Source of the DNA: Talinum fruticosum | Lineage: Eukaryota > Streptophyta > Magnoliopsida > Caryophyllales > Talinaceae | Direction of reading: 5' to 3' | DNA: 64,000 nucleotides | Assembly: GCA_021018815.1 (NCBI GenBank) | Contig: JAITYX010000163.1 | Coordinates: 143,145 to 207,144, forward strand | Part shown: one piece after another, positions 35,885 to 46,193 of the stretch | Position numbering within the stretch: the stretch's first letter is position 1 | How the letters are laid out: the number at the start of each line of letters is the position of its first letter | Translations under genes and position numbers: made by a program | Notes under the pieces: generated by a model | What the model was told of the DNA's origin: nothing | The model's input: the letters and a program-made list of their open reading frames with translations, nothing else | The model's database searches: none

Positions 35885-36131
35885 AACACTTTAGATAACG
35901 GTTCACAACTAAGAACCATCGTCTAAAGTTCTTTATGACGACAGTTTATTTACTTGAACCATAGTCTAAGGTTCGGTTCAACCATTAGACGACGGTTGTT
36001 CGGTTGAACCTTCGTCATATACACGATAAAAACCACACTTTTTACAAAAATGTTACCAGTCCATTTTTATGACGGTTTGTCCTTTTAAGTGTCGTTAAAA
36101 ATCCATTATTAAAAGTGGTTTCGTAGTAGTG
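35885..36131 (-). repeat. CACTA 5' subterminal repeats and terminus
   Basis: GATAACGGTTCACAACTAAG, GACGACAGTTTATTTACTTG and GACGACGGTTGTTCGGTTG alternate in orientation, then GACGGTTTGTCCTTTTAAGT and the end TAGTAGTG. The reverse complement is strikingly like the sequence starting at 38492. Confidence 0.85.
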
Positions 36132-36572
36132 ATTATATCTAATCAATAGAGAATCTTAGAAAAAGGTTATATCTAAACCACCATTGTGAAGTCGTTTCAA
36201 GAAAGGCGTTGGAATTATAACCATTAGAACTATCCATTGCACTTTTCTCTCGGGTCGAGTTATGGTTTTTATTCGTTAAGAGCCTTTTGTTTATAAATAG
36301 CCCTCACTTATTCTCATTTCCACACATCTGAAACTCATCACTCGGAATTCGTTGCTCTTACTCGGATCCACTCATCTTACACAACTCCGATTCAAGCTTT
36401 CTCTCTTTCACTCTCTCTTTTCTACTCTTTCGGTTTGCTTTTTCTTCTACCTTTACTTATCTCAATTTCTCTCTCTCTCTCTTTTCATTTAAACATCCTA
36501 AAAGAGTATCCATTAGGGAGGTTTTGTCACAAAAAGACCAGAAAATCGTCGAGAATTACTACCTCAACTTCC

Positions 36573-38050
36573 ATGCCTAAGGACCCTCGGAAGGAGGCCT
36601 CAAAGGGCAAAGCCCGTTTCTTCCATAAATTTGGAAGAATAAAAATCTCCTATTGTCGCCCAATACTACTTCCTGGATGACAAATTCTTTCTATCCACCA
36701 AACTCTCTTGGGTTGAAAACCTCAAGAAAACTAGTTTTCTTGATCTTCTCTACTACTCGTGACTACATCTACCCGGATCTAGTTATAGAATTCTACCAAA
36801 ACCTATCTCGCCTCGGACAACGTTCTTATTTCTTTTGTGTAAGGCACGAAGATTCTCGTGACAGACTTTTGAATATTGAAAGTATGTTTCTTAAGGTAAA
36901 CACTCGGTCTTTCAATGAAGTCACCAATAACTTCTTTTCTAAATTTGCTCGAGTCAAGCCTAAGGCTCGAAAGAACTTTTCACGTAACTAAGCTGAAGAC
37001 TGAAGCCGGACTTCTTTGCTTCTTTCTTATGAGAATTGTGTTCTCATTCTATCCCTTCAAGGAGAATCCAAACAACAAGGTTCTCAAAGTTCTTTATGAT
37101 ATTCTCGAAGGCTATGAGGTTGACCTCTTCCCTTTTATTCTTAAACAAATAACTTATGTCCCCCAAGACTCGAAGAAGCCCCCTCTTTCTTTTGGAGCCA
37201 TTCTCTCCAAGTTTTTCGCTCACTTCAAGGTTGACTTCCGCATAGACACCGATAAGTTTCGGCTCATGTCGTTTTTATTGGCAGAGAGGAACTTCTAGGT
37301 CTCGGATACTAGGAAATTGAACTTGGATTACGGACTTATTCTTTTGAGCTTTTTCAACCTCCTTCTCCACCCAAAAAGAGTTCCTAAGAAAATATTCTTC
37401 TTTCAGTCTGGTTTTTCTTCTTGGCCACCTCCTTCTACTCATCTCTTCGAGCAATTGCCTACTCAATTTGCTGCTCTAGTAAAAGAGTTTTAATCAACTC
37501 GACTACCTTCCAAATGTTCATCACGCTTCGAACCAGAAGTAGTCAATAGCTCGAGGCAGATTGATCGGAGCAAGACTCTAATTAATAAACATCGGGATGC
37601 CATCAAGAGGTAAGAAGCTCATATCAAGGATCTTCGCCATCCTCCAGCAGTAGCAACAGACCAACTATTCCAAAAGAATATAAGGACGAGACCTCCTAAG
37701 AATCGGAAGAAGAAGAAGAAAGAGAAGCTGAAGAACAAGGAGACTCCTTTTCTCAAGAGTTAGAATCAGCTTCGAAGAGGTTAAAGAGATAGGAGCTGCA
37801 GTGGCACCTCTCTCGTCCACGGCCTATTCAGTCGGTTCGGAGAGAAGGCTTAGATGTGGAAGAAGAAAAAGAACAACCTCTCATTCGATGAAGGGAAGCT
37901 CAACCTGCTCAATTAGAACCTTCTTTATTGCTTCCTCCGCCTCCACTAGTGATGCAAGCCCCGAGCTCATCTCATCTATTTTGGCGTAGGCATCCCGGGG
38001 GTCCCGGACAATCCTCTTCCACTTAGATAGCTCCACCTCCCTCTTAATCT
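36573..38050 (+). pseudogene. envelope-like / plant-transposon-protein ORF of a SIRE-type Copia element
   Basis: ATG at 36573 gives MPKDPRKEASKGKARFFHKF, then frames shift. Blocks read YPDLVIEFYQNLSRLGQRSY near 36770, VNTRSFNEVTNNFFSKFARV near 36897, and a longer frame 36915-37298 with MRIVFSFYPFKENPN and FGAILSKFFAHFKVDFRIDT. A Lys-rich tail (NRKKKKKEKLKNK) lies near 37690. This agrees with the extra ORF between pol and the 3' LTR in SIRE/Maximus-type Copia elements, annotated as putative plant transposon protein or envelope-like. Position (after pol, before an LTR start at 38466) supports it. Domain assignment is from context and weak similarity, and the ORF is disrupted by stops. Confidence 0.55.
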
Positions 38051-38465
38051 TAATTTTTTTTCTTGTCCAACATTTTATTTCTCCCTACCTAAATGAAATA
38101 CATAGGGGAGAAATAGTTAGTTGGTTTAGGGAAAGGATCTCATTAATGTTTTTTTTCATGTATCGGCTTCATGCCTTTATGAAATTTTAATTATTTATTT
38201 CAAACTACGATACGGTTTACATTATCTTATGCTCTTAGACATTCATATTTCTACTTCTTCGATATTTAGACTTATGTATTCATTGTTCTAACATTTAGAT
38301 TTTGCTCCGATACTATTTTCTAAGTTCACACTTCAATATTTCATTATGATCCGATACATAGTTACTTAATATGCTTTTATTTTTAATGAAATTTTATCTA
38401 AGACTTATTGCTCTAAGATTCTAACTCATCTCTCTAAGTGTTGAATACCTTTCATAAAAAAGAGG
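38051..38465. other. 3' untranslated part of Copia element with polypurine tract
   Basis: AT-rich non-coding sequence ending in AAAAAAGAGG (38456-38465), a plausible polypurine tract immediately before an LTR that starts TG at 38466. Confidence 0.45.
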
Positions 38466-38491
38466 TGATTAAAGACCCAAGTATGAACTTA
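38466..38491 (+). mobile_element. start of Copia LTR, cut off by CACTA insertion
   Basis: TGATTAAAGACCCAAGTATG followed by AACTTA matches the LTR start at 39099 (TGAAAGACTCGGGTATAAAC then TTA). The LTR stops after TTA, where a CACTA end begins. Confidence 0.65.
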
Positions 38492-39098
38492 CACTACTAT
38501 AGAAGCCACTTTTAACGACTGGCTATTTAACGACGGTTAGAAGGACAAACCGTCATGAAAACTGGACCGGTGGTATTTTTGTAACCGGCGTTACTGAAGC
38601 ACATATGACGATGGTTCTTAAATTAAAACCGTCGTCATATGTGTTGGTCATTTTGTGGACGACAGTTGTTTTCTTAGAACTGTTGTCATAAGTCTAGAGC
38701 GAGGCATCCGAATTTAATTGAATTATTTTAGAGGTACTTTTGACCACGGTTCTTTGATTGAACCGTAGTCAAAAGTCCTCATATCCCAATTAATCCCCCA
38801 TCTCTCTCTCTCTCTCATCCCTCTCATCTCCTTAGATTTGAAACCCCCTCTCTCTATCTCTCATCCCCCTCATTTCTCGGATCCGAAACCCACTGCGCTC
38901 TCTCTCCTTCCCTACTCTTCATCTTGCTCCCAAATTCCCCAAGTTTGCTGCAATGGTTGACTCCGCCGCGCTCTCTCTCCTATCTCGTTCCTCACCGACA
39001 AGGGTTGACTCCGTTGGCCATTGAGACCTCGTCGAATCCGCTATAGTTCGGAAATGTAGCCGCCGGTGAAGAATCAGATTTTAACTCCATATATTTTG
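38492..39098 (+). mobile_element. CACTA 5' end fragment with leader
   Basis: CACTACTATAGAAGCCACTT is followed by GACGGTTAGAAGGACAAACC and GTCATGAAAACTGGACCGGT, the same order of words as the inverted 36131 end. Subterminal repeats of the GACGATGGTTCTTAAATT type continue to about 38775. A CT-rich leader-like stretch (CATCTCTCTCTCTCTCTC near 38799) and about 190 bp of GC-richer sequence follow; the CACTA sequence then stops at another Copia LTR start (39099). Confidence 0.8.
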
Positions 39099-39400
39099 TG
39101 AAAGACTCGGGTATAAACTTATATCTCTCTTGAGTTTTGATTGCAAGTCATTATGAGCTTCGTAGAAACTCATATCTAGGTTTTCATCTTTATTTTGAGT
39201 GACTCGGATATCACTATGTTCTATATATTCTCTACTAAGGTATTCGACCTACTCAGAATATACTTGAACCATCGCATGATCAAATAATTCTTTTAACGCA
39301 TTTTCTTGTAATCTGACTTGTGTTTACTAACTCGGAACCGAGTCGAGTCTCTACTAAGTTCGTCTAAGTCGGTTTATTACTTAGAAGTTTATTTTATAGG
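39099..39400 (+). mobile_element. Copia LTR fragment (first 300 bp)
   Basis: Starts TGAAAGACTCGGGTATAAAC and continues TTATATCTCTCTTGAGTTTT, parallel to the starts at 46194 and (minus) 40923. It ends abruptly near CAAGTCCCC at 39400 where Gypsy LTR homology begins. Confidence 0.6.
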
Positions 39401-39909
39401 TCAAGTCCCCACTTTCCCTCCCGAGTGTTGCAGGTACACTTCGAAGCATGATCTACCCTTAGCGTATTACGGACCCTTGCCGATTGCTCGATGGTTGACT
39501 GTTGAAGTGGCTCAAGTGGTCGACTTGCATTCTTATGTTTTTTAAATGTTGTATTTGTAATTTAGTCCATATAGTTGAACCCGATGTACCGTAAACCATT
39601 TAGATTGTTTTAAGTTTATTAGCATGATTGGTTGGACTCCGGCGTGTGGCCGTTGAGTTGTATCCTCCGAGCGTGTGGCTCGTTGAGTTATATTATGCTT
39701 TTATGCAGGGTTTTAAGGCTTTAAGCCTATGGGTTAGTTCATATTACAAACAGAACTCTGCCGAAATTTTAGGAAATTTCAGATTCTTATGGAAAACCAC
39801 CCTTATTATCTTTAAGTTGAGTTTAGACAGCTAAACCAACACCGAGAAGAGCCTTGGGAGTTCGTTGGGAACTCCGGCGATGTAATACTCCCGGGGGTGT
39901 TTTAGGGTG
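39401..39909 (+). mobile_element. 3' part of a Gypsy LTR
   Basis: Matches 43510-44039 in order: CCCGAGTGTTGCAGGTACAC, GGACTCCGGCGTGTGGCCGT, TTTTATGCAGGGTTTTAAGG, GAACTCTGCCGAAATTTTAG and GATGTAATACTCCCGGGGGT. It stops at about 39909 with GGGTGTTAGA, close to where an LTR end (TGTTACA) is expected. The 5' 2.5 kb of the LTR is missing. The open frame here is a shadow. Confidence 0.8.
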
Positions 39910-39914
39910 TTAGA

Positions 39915-40923
39915 GTATGTGTATTGACAATGGTTCCAGCAATCTTCAAGTCTTGAGAGTTGGCTTCTATCTATAGAAGACCAAGCGGTTTAGCTGCTAT
40001 GACTATCTTCCGATTAGAAGTCCTTTGTAGATCGTAGCAATGGCTTTTCTAAGTGACTAAGAAAATATCCATTGAGGAGTGAACGTTTGGCAACGACTTT
40101 TGAGTCCTTTGGATGTCCCAATTCACTCGGTGGTTTGTAAAGTAGGGTGGAAACCACCGTTGAGCTTGGCGTTGCAAATTTTCAGTTTTGGAAACAGACA
40201 ACCACGACACGATTGTCCGAGCTTTGGTTAGAAGTAGAAAAGGCCTTGTCTGCTTGGTGATTTGACATCTTGAAGCCGGTTACTTTTGTAATTCGAAAGT
40301 AGGATAACCTCGTTTGAATAGCCTACAAAAGTAAATCAATTTGGTTGTCAAAGTATAAAATACTTTGGTCCAAGGTTAGACACACATAATAAATTAATTA
40401 AGATAATTAAGTGTATAATTATCTCGAGTCTTGAAGGAGTGGAATTTTCGAGTCTAATATCCATTATGCTCAAATTCCATGTGAGTTAGTCTAGAAGTAA
40501 GTCAAGTTAGATGAAGAATATCATAATAGTAATACTTGAACTTAGACAGGCATGGTTCAAACAAAGCATGCTTGACTTAAAGAGAGGAATTAACATCGTA
40601 ATTCAATCGGACTTAGAACATGAAGTCGAATTGAGTTTATGTACGTTAGAGCAAATGTTTGAACATGCAATAAGTCTGCGTGTTATCCGAGTGACTTAGA
40701 ACTGTTTGTGAACCGATAAGCAAGAGTATGCTTTATGAGTAAGTCGGAATCGGTTGAAAACATATGCAATGGTTTTCGTAACACTCGGAAAAGATTCACG
40801 TATTACTCAAAAAGTTTACGAAGCGCTTAGAATGACTTGTAATCAAAACTTATAAGAGATGAAGTCCGTACCTAATCCCTTGATGGTACTCGGAATGGCA
40901 TTTATGCAAAGCCCGAGTCTTCA
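39915..40923 (-). mobile_element. Copia LTR, minus strand, 3'-truncated
   Basis: Read on the minus strand it begins TGAAGACTCGGGCTTTGCAT at 40923, passes ATATTAGACTCGAAAATTCC near 40460, CAACGGTGGTTTCCACCCTA near 40165 and ends at the promoter zone TAGATAGAAGCCAACTCTCA near 39972-39990. The order equals LTR 46194-47060 on the plus strand. It lacks the transcribed second half. Confidence 0.85.
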
Positions 40924-41040
40924 AGCTAGAAACAGATTTGCTTTTGTATTTTCAAAAATAGATTAGGCTTTTTTTAACAACCTATAAAAGCAAATCACAA
41001 GTGGTACTCAAAGTATAAAAATACTTTGGTCCAAGATTAG
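40924..41040 (-). mobile_element. internal piece of a second Copia LTR, minus strand
   Basis: On the minus strand CTAATCTTGGACCAAAGTAT, TTTTGAAAATACAAAAGCAA and GTTTCTAGC match the middle of the same LTR family. It directly precedes the LTR start at 40923, so one Copia copy inserted in another. On the plus strand it ends at ATTAG, where a Gypsy LTR starts. Confidence 0.7.
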
Positions 41041-44039
41041 TGTAATACCCGTGATTTTAACTAAAGTAGTTATAAAGAATAGAATTTATTGGGTAATATC
41101 CCGTGAATCTAGGGGGATGAGTGACTAATTTTATTTATAACTAGGCATATTACATTTAGTGTTCCTGTGAAAGTTACTACTTGAATAAATTAAATCAAGG
41201 AATTTGACTCTTTTTCTATCTGCGTTAAACCTTCATGCGGTTAGGAATTCTCATAACCGATATATTAAAATAAGTAGGAGGCAAAAGCATAAGAGGACGG
41301 AAAAAGGAAAAGGTATGGACGTGTTTTACGTAGAAGAAGGGTCACCTTGGTCTGGATTATGAAGGGGTAAGGGAGATTAATTTGGGGTCCAATAAGAAGG
41401 AAAGGCATTATTTGTCGGGCGAGTGGTGAGACATGATGCTAAAGATAAAAAGAAAGGAGAGACCGAAAGGGGTGGGGCTTGGGGAAGGCGAAAGGAAAGA
41501 AGCGAGAATAAAGGAAAAGGAAAGAGGGAGGACCGAATGGAGCGAGAGATAGAGAAAGAGAGAAGGCGAGTGAGTGCGAGGGCCAAACAGAGACCGGGGG
41601 TCGGCGAACACCCTAGACCCGAAAATAGCAGCCGTCGACACGAGTAGGTGGCGGCGAAGGAAAAGAGTGAGGGATTGAGACAGAGTGAGAGGCGGAAGAA
41701 GAACCCGAAACAGAGACAGACGCGAGAGAATCCGAGAGGCTGGGAACCGGGAAAAAGACTGGCGATAAGTTAGGAAGACGGCGGGTGAGCACGCGAGGGC
41801 CGGACCGAGAGGTGGTGAGAACCGAAACGTTAGACTAGAAGCGGGGAAGCGAGAGACTAAGAGAGACCGAGCAAGAACCGACGAGAGAGAACGAGACTAA
41901 AAAAGAGGAAGTAAGGATGCCCGAAATCAACACCAAACCCGAGAATTCTAGGTGGGTGGTCTTATTCTCTAAATTAATAGTAATTTAGAAATTCAATTGA
42001 ATTTGTTGTGAATATTTAGTATCCGTATTGCGGAACGGATCTAGTAGTTGTTAAGGTTGAATTAAGAACTTAGAATGAATTTAGGGAGTTGTTAGGGCTG
42101 AATCGCGACATGAGAGGATTTGCTTAGGTTAAGTAGTTAAAGTTAAATTGGGAACTTTGAAAAAATTTAGTAGTTACTTAAGGTTGAATTGGGAACCTGG
42201 AGATTCTGATCTAGTTAGGTTGCATAGGTCAAATGAGTAGTATTGAAGTTTCGGTTAGCAATTAAGGATGAAGAAGTTGTGATTTGGGTACGAATTTTGA
42301 GTTAATTGAGCCTTAGAGATTTCTTGAATTTGCGACATTGAGAGATAATTGCTCATATTGGGAAATGATGATTTGAAGTATAATGGGGAGTATGAATTCA
42401 TATTGATTGATGAACAATTGAGGCATGGGAGTGAGAAGTGGGTGATTGCTAGGTTAATTAAGTTCAAAATATATTTAAATCCTTGAGGTTGAACTAAACT
42501 TAAAGATAAGTGACGCTAGAGGAATTTGAGTAGTGAAGTAAAATTAAGAGCTATATGGCTAAGCATGGGCAAGAAAGAGCTTGACGGGAGGCGTAACGGG
42601 AGAAATTGAGGCAAATATGGCAAATTATGAGAAGTTTGAGATGTCCGAGTTAGGTGGTAACTACTTGTGGTAATTATGGCTCACAAAAATGGAATTAATT
42701 TACTAAATTGGTAAATTTAGAAAGGCATAGTCGGAAAGGAGCTAAGGATGACTGTTTGCATTGATTTATGACTATTCGTGTTAGGTGATTGTATTAAATG
42801 ATTTTCAAAAAGTAGTTTTGAAAGGAGTTACTGTATTTATGCAAAATGATCCTTGAATGCAACTTCTTTATAACTGCTTTTCAAAAGTGATTATGTTTTA
42901 AAAGAAGTGAATCTGATTGAGAAACTGAATTTAGAAGGATGACACATGGTGATATGCCTTCCATTGTGTTAAACTGATTTGAGAGTGCTGTTTGAATCAA
43001 ACGTAATGAATGATTATGTGCAAATTGTTTTGAATCAACTTGGCTATGACCGTTTAGCATACCGAAGGGTTCGAACCGGGGTCCTCATCTATGGGGAGGC
43101 CTGGCCGAAACTTCGAGGAGGGGGTTCTAACAAGGGTCTTGGGGTATCATGATGCCCGATCCGAGACTTCCTAGAAGATAGGTCCTAGGAGCCTTTTATT
43201 CGGGGTTGCGCCCAAGAGAAACTAAGAGAAATCATGAGAAATTATGATGTTCTAGTTCGAGTCAATGGAAGCCCAAAAAGTTGATTTAGTTTTAAAAGAA
43301 TTGTTAATGAGTGTGAAACCGCATTTTAAATGATGAAAGTGTTGTGATCCATGCGTGACAAATTATTTCAAGGGATTTCATTGAAAAGTATATAGATTGT
43401 ATTATGTTATTATGCTTTCGGCAATTTCATTATTATGAGTAGTATGTGTAAAGAATTTCCGTTTTAAGGGTGTAGGCTTTCCGGCGAGCTCATGGTTTGC
43501 TCACCCCCACAAATTTCCCCTTTTCCCCTCCCTAGTGTTAAAGGTACACTCTTAGAAGGTGTGTTATGTACTTAGCATATTCTAGACTCCTGCATGCCGT
43601 TCTATTGACTTCATTTGCTTGAAGAGACTCAAGTTGCTTGACATGCATTCTAGGTTTTAAAGTATTATAGTTTGTAGTTTAGTTCATATAGTTTGTACTA
43701 GATATATAATGAACTATTTGGATTGTTTTAAGTTTTAGCGCACGATTGGTTGGACTCCGGCGTGTAGGCTGTTGAGTTGTATACTCCGAGCGTGTGGCTC
43801 ATCGAGTTGTGTTATGATTTTTATGCAGGGTTTTAAGGCTTTAAGCCTAGGGGATAATCCTTATTACAAATAGAACTCTGCCGAAATTTTTAGAAAATGG
43901 TCAACTCTTTTGGAAAAATTTTCTCTATTACCTTTGAGTTGGAATTAGAAAGCCAAACCAACACCTGAAAGAGCCTTGGGAGTTTTGTTGAGAAACTCTG
44001 GTGATGTAATACTCCTAGGGGTTGTGTTGATGTGTTACA
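41041..44039 (+). mobile_element. 3.0-kb Ty3/Gypsy 5' LTR
   Basis: Starts TGTAATACCCGTGATTTTAA and ends GTTGATGTGTTACA, with a primer-binding site four bases later. Within it 41400-41900 is strongly purine-rich (GAGCGAGAGATAGAGAAAGA), giving spurious low-complexity frames on both strands. The last 500 bp match 39401-39909. LTRs of this length with a Met-tRNA site fit the Tekay/Del branch of chromoviruses. Confidence 0.82.
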
Positions 44040-44043
44040 AAAA

Positions 44044-44055
44044 TGGTATCAAAGC
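44044..44055 (+). promoter_or_regulatory. Gypsy primer-binding site (tRNA-Met)
   Basis: TGGTATCAAAGC differs by one base (G to A) from the TGGTATCAGAGC usually complementary to the 3' end of initiator Met-tRNA. Its place just after the LTR end fixes the LTR boundary. Confidence 0.85.
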
Positions 44056-46193
44056 ATAGATTTTGGTGACCTTAAGTTTGCATTCCATATAGCCGTCTAG
44101 GGTCTTTATTATGTGATAATGTGCCTTATTTGTGATGACTCGCACATATATCTAAGTGTAACTTCGACTTATAAGATATTACCTAGTCGACTTAGTTGAA
44201 TTAACCAATTGGTAGTTGCACTTTTAGATGGGAATGTACACCGATTGATTATCCTAGTGCTTGGCTAAGATACTTATTTATGTGTGCTCTAAGTATGAGG
44301 AAGTAAAGCAATTCATATGCCTTAGGTAACCATTCTAATGGCGTTCACATGGGAAGATTATACGTATATGCCCTTCTAGTGGGTGGCTTGCAATGCCGTC
44401 TTCTTGTGGAGAGTTATGGAATTAAGCAATGAGTGGAATATAGTTTGGACCACATTAGATTTCTGGGCCAAAAATTTTATTAGGAACCTGACCTTGGATG
44501 GTCCATGGGCGAAATCGCAATCGCTTACGGGCTACCATACCTTTAAGGGGTTGGTGTCCCTTCTTTTCTGGGAATTGGTCACGTTCTTATGGAAAGTGGG
44601 ACCATTACTCTATGAACTGGAAGGACAAACACCGGAGGCTAGACAGTGCTGCTGCGGACCACCTTGTTCAACTTCATTTGATTAGGCCTAGCGAACCGAG
44701 GACATTAGAGGGGCAGAGCTTCGTACGAAAGACATAAGATGAATACCTTACTCCATAGCACACCCTACTTCTAAACTTACCAAGGGTGGTGACCAAGTGG
44801 GCTAGATGGGCGGACTCCATGCTAGGAGACGGGGTATACTACCCCGAAGGTTGGACAGCCACCATGAACCAAATGCGCAATTTGGTAATGTACGTGGTAG
44901 GCATCGAGTGGGCTTCCGTGTGGAAATAGAAGACCATATAACGGCCGGACCACCCCTAATTCCAGCAATTCCGCAGGATCGAAATGGTCGATCCAAGTGA
45001 AGGCAAGATGGAGACAGGAAATGGGATGGAGATGGGGAGCGGGACGGAGACGGGAAGCGGAATGGAGACAGAAGATGACAAAAACTCACAGGGAAATTCT
45101 TTAGACGAGTGATGTATGGAAGGACTCATTGGAAAGAAGATAGATAATGTAAATTTCCCTTTTAGATATAGTGTTATGATAATTTAGTAACTTATGTATA
45201 CATGTAATTAGTGTAGAGATAGAAAGACTTATATGTTGTGTCTTGAGCGACCTTCGGTATAGAATTCATGAAAGGTTGAAATAAGTATGTATGTACAGAT
45301 CGTATATAAGAGTAATACATGCTGATTAGAGTGATGGCATGGGCATATTATGAAATAATTGAACCCCTTTATTAACCTTACTTGAGGGCGGAATGGATAG
45401 AGACTATATGTCCATTTGTAAACGGACAAGTGTCTTGTTGTCCGAAATATAGTCTAGGCCGCAAATGGAGACGATATTATTGCCCCCTTCGAAGCCTCAA
45501 GGATTGAGGGATGGGAGACTCAACCCCTTAAAAAGAATAGTGGAGATAGATGGGAAAACGTAGACCCTTATCGGCTATTATAGGTACCATGAGTCATTTA
45601 GTGATCTCCTTGTCTTGGATACATATAGCTGTTTAAAGTCTTGATACCTCTAATTCTAACTTGACTTCGACATCCACATTAATCCTACTTCGAAACTCCA
45701 TCTACTTCCTTCAACAATACCAATGGCCCAGCATGCGTATCATTCTTGGCGGTGAATGTAGCTATAGGCAAACCATGGAGTTAGTTAGCCCCAACTAGCT
45801 TAACCATAGAGTCCGCTAGTCGTATAAGAACGAGGGACTAGAGAGTGGCATGAGAGTATGGAATTGATTCACTCGATTGCGTTAGTATCGTTGTAGTTGG
45901 GTTATTGAATTTATGGAACAAGAATTCTTAGATATCAAGTATACGTATGCAATGTTAGAGGGTAATAAGCTGGTTACATCGGCATTGGTAGAGACATTCG
46001 GGTTCCATTGAGATAAGTGACGGGATCACAACCTCCAAGCTGACTTTTTGCCCTTTTGAGTACGATTTGCTCCTTGGGCCCCATAATAGAGTGAGTAGAC
46101 GCACGAAATGATGGTAGAACAGTACGCTGGAACTCATTGACCCTGAGTGACATTAATTGCTTGTGTGAATCAAAGTCCAGCTTAGGTAACACT
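44056..46193 (+). mobile_element. Gypsy internal region fragment, coding content unclear
   Basis: Follows the primer-binding site. Short open frames occur (44383-44737, 44802-45089), one ending GPPLIPAIPQDRNGRSK that could be the start of gag, but no zinc knuckle, protease, RT or integrase is readable. It is cut at 46194 by a Copia LTR. The pol genes must have been lost or lie beyond the nested insertions. Confidence 0.5.
45009..45078. repeat. 18-bp tandem repeat, 3.5 copies
   Basis: GGAGACAGGAAATGGGAT, GGAGATGGGGAGCGGGAC, GGAGACGGGAAGCGGAAT and GGAGACAGAAG follow one another. In the plus frame it gives a (D/N)GDGxR-type acidic repeat, consistent with an expanded region of gag or plain minisatellite. 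Confidence 0.88.

Larger units (their letters stand above)
30982..36131 (-). mobile_element. complete CACTA (En/Spm) element, 5,150 bp, TSD ATT
   Basis: The left end is CACTACTACGAGAGCCACTT and the right end is ...AGTGGTTTCGTAGTAGTG, inverted copies with the same internal words (CACTTTTAA). ATT at 30979-30981 and ATT at 36132-36134 form the 3-bp target duplication typical of the superfamily. Subterminal repeats of the CCTATGACGACGGTTC type fill 31000-31320 and 35885-36120 in both orientations. The genes inside are on the minus strand, so the element's 5' end is at 36131. It is inserted in a Copia element between pol and the envelope-like ORF. Confidence 0.92.

Noticed and set aside
39628..39834. 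68-residue frame MVGLRRVAVELYPPSVWLVE...
   Set aside because: Same words occur in three LTRs (5.7, 39.6, 43.8 kb) as non-coding U3/U5 sequence; similarity reflects the LTR and not a protein.
41377..41647. Ser/Leu-rich and Arg/Glu-rich frames
   Set aside because: Strand shadows of a purine-rich stretch in the 3-kb Gypsy LTR.
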